Source: UBA10107 sp964572885
GTDB taxonomy: Archaea > Nanobdellota > Nanobdellia > Woesearchaeales > UBA10107
Assembly: GCA_964572885.1 (NCBI GenBank)
Contig: CAZNFC010000043.1
Span: forward strand, 1 to 6,455
Length of the DNA: 6,455 nucleotides
Direction: 5' to 3'
In this document: positions 4,325 to 6,455 of the stretch, piece by piece
How positions within the stretch are numbered: the stretch's first letter is position 1
How the letters are laid out: every line of letters begins with the position of its first letter
The notes under the pieces: model-generated
Database searches by the model: none
Told to the model about the DNA's origin: nothing
What the model saw: only the letters and a program-made list of their open reading frames with translations
Position numbers and translations under genes: made by a program

Positions 4325-4900
4325 ATGGAACAAAAAGACCCAAATTCTCCGAAATTAACGGAAAATGACAAGGATGTATTGAGAAAGATCATAGATCACT
4401 CTAAGATTCCTGACAGCAAAATTGCTGAAGATATGGGCATTTCTCCTCAAGCTGTCTTTAAGATAAGGGAGAAACTCGAGGGATTAGGAGTAATCAAGGG
4501 TTATACTCCAATAATCGATTTCAAGAAGATAGGCATCAATGTTTTAGCGTTGTTAGTCTTGCGTCTTAAGCCTAATGTTTGGGATAACTATTCTGATGAA
4601 TCGATATCAGAACGTATTTCAAAAATACCCTATATTATTGCTGCATACAGAGTTGCTGATGCTAGCGCATCTCATATTTTACTTATTGGGTTTAGAGATA
4701 CTGAGCAAAAAGAGAATTATCTTGCTAAAATTCAGACTAAACATGCAAATGATATAGAAATAAGAGAAGTTTATACTTTCTCAACTGATAAAATCATAAT
4801 TCAGAACCCAATTGGTTTGCTAAATGAGATGATAGATAAGACTGATGTTTCAAAATATGAGTTATTTCCTATAGACAAAAAGAAAACTCTCAACAAATAA
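4325..4900 (+). CDS. Lrp/AsnC family transcriptional regulator
   Basis: DNA-binding regulator with the Lrp layout. An N-terminal winged helix-turn-helix spans about residues 11-60 (LTENDKDVLRKIIDHSKIPD, then SKIAEDMGISPQAVFKIREKL with recognition helix 41-52, then EGLGVIKGYTPIID). After the linker strand comes a RAM-like ligand/oligomerisation domain, about 70-160 (INVLALLVLRLKP, IPYIIAAYRVADASASHILL, IEIREVYTFSTDKII). At 191 aa it is longer than the usual 145-160: a charged tail of about 30 residues follows (NEMIDKTDVSKYELFPIDKKK). The family is firm; ligand and targets are unknown. Being divergent from the ureohydrolase, with a 115-nt shared control region, makes control of itself and possibly that gene a reasonable guess. 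Confidence 0.87.
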   Translation: MEQKDPNSPKLTENDKDVLRKIIDHSKIPDSKIAEDMGISPQAVFKIREKLEGLGVIKGYTPIIDFKKIGINVLALLVLRLKPNVWDNYSDESISERISKIPYIIAAYRVADASASHILLIGFRDTEQKENYLAKIQTKHANDIEIREVYTFSTDKIIIQNPIGLLNEMIDKTDVSKYELFPIDKKKTLNK

Positions 4901-4930
4901 CTTCTATTCTATTGATTATCTCTACCATAG

Positions 4931-4939
4931 GATATAATC
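4931..4939 (+). promoter_or_regulatory. TATA box for the small zinc-ribbon gene
   Basis: GATATAATC centred about 27 nt before the ATG at 4962. It is the last clear TATA element on this strand in the window and may feed the following small genes. Confidence 0.5.
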
Positions 4940-4961
4940 TATTGTCAACTTCTCCAATAAT

Positions 4962-5105
4962 ATGACGATATTATGCAAACATTGCGGTAAGCAAATAGAT
5001 CAAGCTAAATTAATAGGTTTCTCATTGATATGTCCAAAGTGCAAAAAGCCGCAGAATGGACATCCACGTGATATTATTGCTCCAGATGCTCAAGAAGGAG
5101 TTTAA
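4962..5105 (+). CDS. Small zinc-ribbon protein, 47 aa
   Basis: The ATG at 4962 opens a 47-residue protein with two CxxC knuckles: CKHC (residues 5-8) and CPKC (24-27), separated by 15 residues (GKQIDQAKLIGFSLI). This is the spacing of a structural zinc ribbon. A Lys-rich stretch follows (KKPQNGHPRD) and then an acidic tail ending QEGV. The layout superficially resembles the phage Mu Com family of small zinc-finger regulators (CxxC...I.CPxCK), but the similarity is too weak to name it. The start is supported by a TATA box about 27 nt upstream and absence of a Shine-Dalgarno site. It probably binds nucleic acid or a protein partner; function unknown. Confidence 0.75.
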   Translation: MTILCKHCGKQIDQAKLIGFSLICPKCKKPQNGHPRDIIAPDAQEGV

Positions 5106-5136
5106 TTTCCATTCAAAATATTTCAATCATTATAAC

Positions 5137-5141
5137 GGAGG
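5137..5141 (+). promoter_or_regulatory. Strong Shine-Dalgarno site of the 39-aa basic protein
   Basis: GGAGG placed 9 nt before the ATG at 5151. A near-perfect match to the archaeal anti-Shine-Dalgarno sequence, in contrast to the leaderless genes to the left; it fixes the start codon and suggests strong expression. Confidence 0.7.
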
Positions 5142-5150
5142 AAACATAAA

Positions 5151-5270
5151 ATGGCAAAAGCAAGTAGAGGCGGAAGGATGTCTGCCGCAAAAAGAAGAGC
5201 AAAGAGAAGCAAAGGCGGAAGAGGACAAGTAAAGAACAGAAAAGTAGGCAAAAGAATCATGCGAACATAA
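5151..5270 (+). CDS. Very basic 39-aa protein, protamine/histone-tail-like
   Basis: Not recognised as a known family. The 39 residues contain 7 Lys and 9 Arg and no Asp or Glu, with the rest mostly Gly, Ala and Ser. It begins MAKASRGGRMSAAKRRAKRS, continues KGGRGQVKNRKVGKR and ends IMRT. There is no hydrophobic core, so it is probably disordered until bound to nucleic acid (DNA or RNA) or the ribosome. The start is fixed by a strong GGAGG 9 nt upstream. It does not match eS30, eL39 or eL41 as I remember them. It follows the zinc-ribbon gene by 45 nt and is followed by a hairpin with a T-run. A nucleoid, virion DNA-condensing or ribosome-associated role are all possible; none is shown. Confidence 0.72.
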   Translation: MAKASRGGRMSAAKRRAKRSKGGRGQVKNRKVGKRIMRT

Positions 5271-5283
5271 ACATCAAAGTGTT

Positions 5284-5311
5284 GTTGGCTCCATGGCCAC
5301 CAACCTTTTTT
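5284..5311 (+). terminator. Hairpin plus T-run, terminator-like
   Basis: Arms GTTGG (5284-5288) and CCAAC (5300-5304) enclose an 11-nt loop with its own CCATGG palindrome, followed by C and six T. On the plus strand this has the form of an intrinsic terminator and would end or attenuate transcription after the basic-protein gene. The stem is short, so activity is uncertain. No clear TATA box lies between it and the next gene at 5330, so partial read-through is likely if it works. Confidence 0.45.
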
Positions 5312-5318
5312 GGATATT

Positions 5319-5325
5319 AGGGGGT
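5319..5325 (+). promoter_or_regulatory. Shine-Dalgarno-like site of the four-helix membrane protein
   Basis: AGGGGGT ends 4 nt before the ATG at 5330. With one G-U pair it fits the archaeal anti-Shine-Dalgarno sequence (AGGAGGT ideal) and supports this start. Confidence 0.5.
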
Positions 5326-5329
5326 AAAA

Positions 5330-5665
5330 ATGGTAATAACAATTTATACATCACTCATTGGCTTTATTGTAAGCTTGATAGTATCATCTTTAGTCATATT
5401 CATCGCTACAAAAATTTTTGGTGAACAAGAAGGTTTCAGCACAGCAATACTTGCAGCATTTATTGGTGCAATAATATATTCATTTGCACATTATTTTTTA
5501 GGGGCAGGAAATATTGCAAACCTCATTGGAGGAATTGCGTGGGTTATTGCTCTCGCTAGTCTATACGATATTGGTTGGTTGAAATCTTTCATTATAGCTA
5601 TTGTCATATGGGGTTTAGCAAATATTGTTGGTATTTTGTTACCAACAATTGCAGGACCACTTTAG
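5330..5665 (+). CDS. Four-helix integral membrane protein, 111 aa
   Basis: Family not identified. The protein is almost entirely hydrophobic, with four predicted spans at about residues 5-27, 38-57, 61-79 and 84-105. Between the first two is a short charged loop with GEQEGFSTA (31-39). Recurrent small residues (GAII, GAGN, IGGIAW, GLANIVG) suggest close helix packing. A short LYDIGWLKS loop (78-86) separates the last two spans. It reminds me of small uncharacterised four-helix proteins of archaea, but no name can be given. The start is fixed by an AGGGGGT site. The stop codon TAG is part of the next gene's ribosome-binding site, so the two are coupled. Confidence 0.8.
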   Translation: MVITIYTSLIGFIVSLIVSSLVIFIATKIFGEQEGFSTAILAAFIGAIIYSFAHYFLGAGNIANLIGGIAWVIALASLYDIGWLKSFIIAIVIWGLANIVGILLPTIAGPL

Positions 5666-5668
5666 GAG
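5664..5668 (+). promoter_or_regulatory. Shine-Dalgarno site of the 43-aa single-span protein
   Basis: AGGAG overlaps the TAG stop of the preceding gene and lies 7 nt before the ATG at 5676. It selects that ATG rather than an upstream in-frame ATG at 5625 that would overlap the preceding gene. Confidence 0.65.
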
Positions 5669-5675
5669 AAATCAA

Positions 5676-5807
5676 ATGAAACAAATAAAAAATGTAATAA
5701 CGGCTTGGAAGTATCTTAATTGGGAATGGAAAACTATCGTAGTAGTAGGTTTCATTGCTCTGATAGGTCTCCTTTACAATCTTAGTTTATTGATTAAAAT
5801 GCAATGA
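5676..5807 (+). CDS. Single-span small membrane protein, 43 aa
   Basis: Unrecognised. The N-terminal 20 residues are polar, basic and tryptophan-rich (KQIKNVITAWKYLNWEWKT). One hydrophobic span follows, about 21-40 (IVVVGFIALIGLLYNLSLLI), then the tail KMQ. The longer frame opening at 5625 (60 aa) is rejected because it overlaps the four-helix gene and the AGGAG site points to 5676. Its position 10 nt after the four-helix gene suggests that the two membrane proteins form a complex. Function unknown. Confidence 0.68.
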   Translation: MKQIKNVITAWKYLNWEWKTIVVVGFIALIGLLYNLSLLIKMQ

Positions 5808-5809
5808 GG
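5806..5809 (+). promoter_or_regulatory. Shine-Dalgarno site of the 165-aa protein
   Basis: GAGG overlaps the stop of the 43-aa gene and ends 8 nt before the ATG at 5818. It supports that ATG over the two in-frame Mets at codons 4 and 5. Confidence 0.6.
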
Positions 5810-5817
5810 AAACACAA

Positions 5818-6315
5818 ATGAAAATCATGATGGAACAAACAAAAGAAAATAAATTGAGTGAAATAAAGAATTGTATAAATCAAAATGATAGTTTATATTA
5901 CATTCACAAGGGAGATTCTGAGAATTTCGAAAAGAACAGCATCACAGAAGGAAAAGGAACAATCCCTATTATGACATATGGAGATTACATTGTATACCTT
6001 AAGGCAGAACATTCTCTTCTACCAAACATCCCTTTGACCAATTTTAATTATACTTCCGGTACATTTGAGAAGAAATGGGGACCGGATCATAAAACAATAG
6101 TACTGACACCAAATCATTCAAGCATAAGAAAAGTTGAGATAGAGATTCAAGGAATTGATATTCACAACATGAGATTACTTCCTGACAAATCAGGAGATGT
6201 AATAGAAGATATGGCAAAAGTAAAGATTACAAGACACTATAGATTCTTAGAAGGAAAGTCAGAGAATGAGAAAGATACTCATTCAGCATCTCCGGGAGAA
6301 ACAAATGCAAAGTAA
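5818..6315 (+). CDS. Hypothetical soluble protein, 165 aa
   Basis: Family not recognised. No signal peptide and no membrane span. After a polar helix-like start (residues 5-22) the body is strand-rich: DSLYYIHKGD (24-33), TIPIMTYGDYIVYLKAE (48-64), HKTIVLTPNHSSIRKVEIEI (91-110), then DMAKVKITRHYRFL (131-144). This is suggestive of a beta-sandwich or OB-like fold. The last 20 residues are polar and low in complexity (SENEKDTHSASPGETNAK), probably disordered. It is joined to the small genes on either side by overlapping or near-overlapping ends and its own GAGG site. Context: third of a group with two small membrane proteins, so it might be their soluble partner. Confidence 0.78.
   Translation: MKIMMEQTKENKLSEIKNCINQNDSLYYIHKGDSENFEKNSITEGKGTIPIMTYGDYIVYLKAEHSLLPNIPLTNFNYTSGTFEKKWGPDHKTIVLTPNHSSIRKVEIEIQGIDIHNMRLLPDKSGDVIEDMAKVKITRHYRFLEGKSENEKDTHSASPGETNAK
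6294..6298 (+). promoter_or_regulatory. Shine-Dalgarno site of the 39-aa gene at 6305
   Basis: GGGAG inside the last codons of the 165-aa gene, 6 nt before the ATG at 6305. Its presence is the main argument that this short overlapping frame is translated. Confidence 0.5.
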
Positions 6316-6424
6316 GATTGATTATCTCAACTGTAATGCAGAAGTAAATTGTAATTCGCCACCAAGTATTGTTATAGGTGCGGGCTTTCATAATGTTATA
6401 ATCGTTAGAAATGGAGTAAAATAA
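6305..6424 (+). CDS. Small hypothetical protein, 39 aa
   Basis: Open frame beginning MQSKIDYLNCNAEVNCN and ending GAGFHNVIIVRNGVK. It has two Cys (10 and 16), an SPPS turn and a hydrophobic strand-like end, and no membrane span. It starts inside the end of the 165-aa gene (11-bp overlap) with GGGAG 6 nt upstream, and a further ATG preceded by GGAG follows its stop after 3 nt, so it fits the tandem small-gene pattern. The case is weaker than for its neighbours because of its length. Function unknown. Confidence 0.5.
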   Translation: MQSKIDYLNCNAEVNCNSPPSIVIGAGFHNVIIVRNGVK

Positions 6425-6427
6425 AAA

Positions 6428-6455
6428 ATGAAACAAAAAATATATTTATCAAACA
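6428..6455 (+). CDS. Start of a further gene, cut by the right edge
   Basis: The ATG at 6428 opens MKQKIYLSN before the window ends. GGAG at 6413-6416 lies 11 nt upstream, inside the previous gene, continuing the pattern of overlapping ribosome-binding sites. Nothing can be said about the product. Confidence 0.4.

Noticed and set aside
4575..4757. Plus-strand open frame of 60 codons inside the Lrp-type gene
   Set aside because: Out of frame within a gene with clear domain structure; no signals of its own.
5625..5675. N-terminal 17-codon extension of the 43-aa membrane protein
   Set aside because: It overlaps the four-helix gene in another frame, and the AGGAG site is placed for the ATG at 5676.
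6227..6436. Minus-strand open frame of 69 codons
   Set aside because: It is hydrophobic-looking but antisense to the 165-aa and 39-aa genes, with no minus-strand promoter or ribosome-binding site seen.
1..6455. CRISPR array, insertion sequence or toxin-antitoxin pair
   Set aside because: No regularly spaced repeats, terminal inverted repeats, transposase motifs or recognisable toxin/antitoxin families were found. The 122/172-aa pair has operon structure but no motif to support a toxin-antitoxin call.

Overview
The window looks like a compact, AT-rich archaeal chromosome. Archaeal markers are an archaeal-type prolyl-tRNA synthetase N-terminus, ribosomal protein eS17, an Alba chromatin protein, an Lrp/AsnC regulator, a tRNA without encoded CCA, and TATA boxes about 25-28 nt before start codons, which implies mostly leaderless mRNAs. 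Tight packing, many small unrecognised proteins and low GC would fit a DPANN lineage (Woesearchaeota/Pacearchaeota-like), but that placement is an inference.

Left part (1-4209), mostly minus strand, is housekeeping. It holds the start of proS at the left edge and a divergent 94-aa plus-strand gene of unknown function. That gene converges tail to tail with a minus-strand group: tRNA-Arg(UCG), a circularly permuted YlqF/MJ1464-type GTPase, a 65-aa two-helix membrane protein, then rlmH. The group is so tight (9 nt after the tRNA, then a 4-bp ATGA overlap and an 8-bp overlap) that one promoter before the tRNA probably drives everything. Further right on the same strand are alba, eS17, a two-gene operon of unknown proteins (122 and 172 aa), and an arginase/agmatinase-family ureohydrolase, each unit with its own TATA box.

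Middle (4210-4324): a short divergent control region separates the ureohydrolase from an Lrp/AsnC-type regulator. An 8-bp inverted repeat flanks and overlaps the regulator's TATA element, a possible autoregulatory operator.

Right part (4962-6455), plus strand: a series of very small genes without recognised relatives. They are a 47-aa four-cysteine zinc ribbon, a 39-aa protein with 16 Lys/Arg and no acidic residue, a four-helix membrane protein, a 43-aa single-helix protein, a 165-aa soluble protein, a 39-aa protein, and the start of another gene. Apart from the first, these genes carry Shine-Dalgarno sites in similar purine-rich leaders rather than close TATA boxes, and a hairpin plus T-run sits inside the series. 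This is the least explained part. It could be an accessory or virus-like cassette, but no integrase, capsid or replication gene is visible, so that idea is unproven. No CRISPR array, insertion sequence or rRNA was seen, and no stretch over 300 bases lacks a gene.
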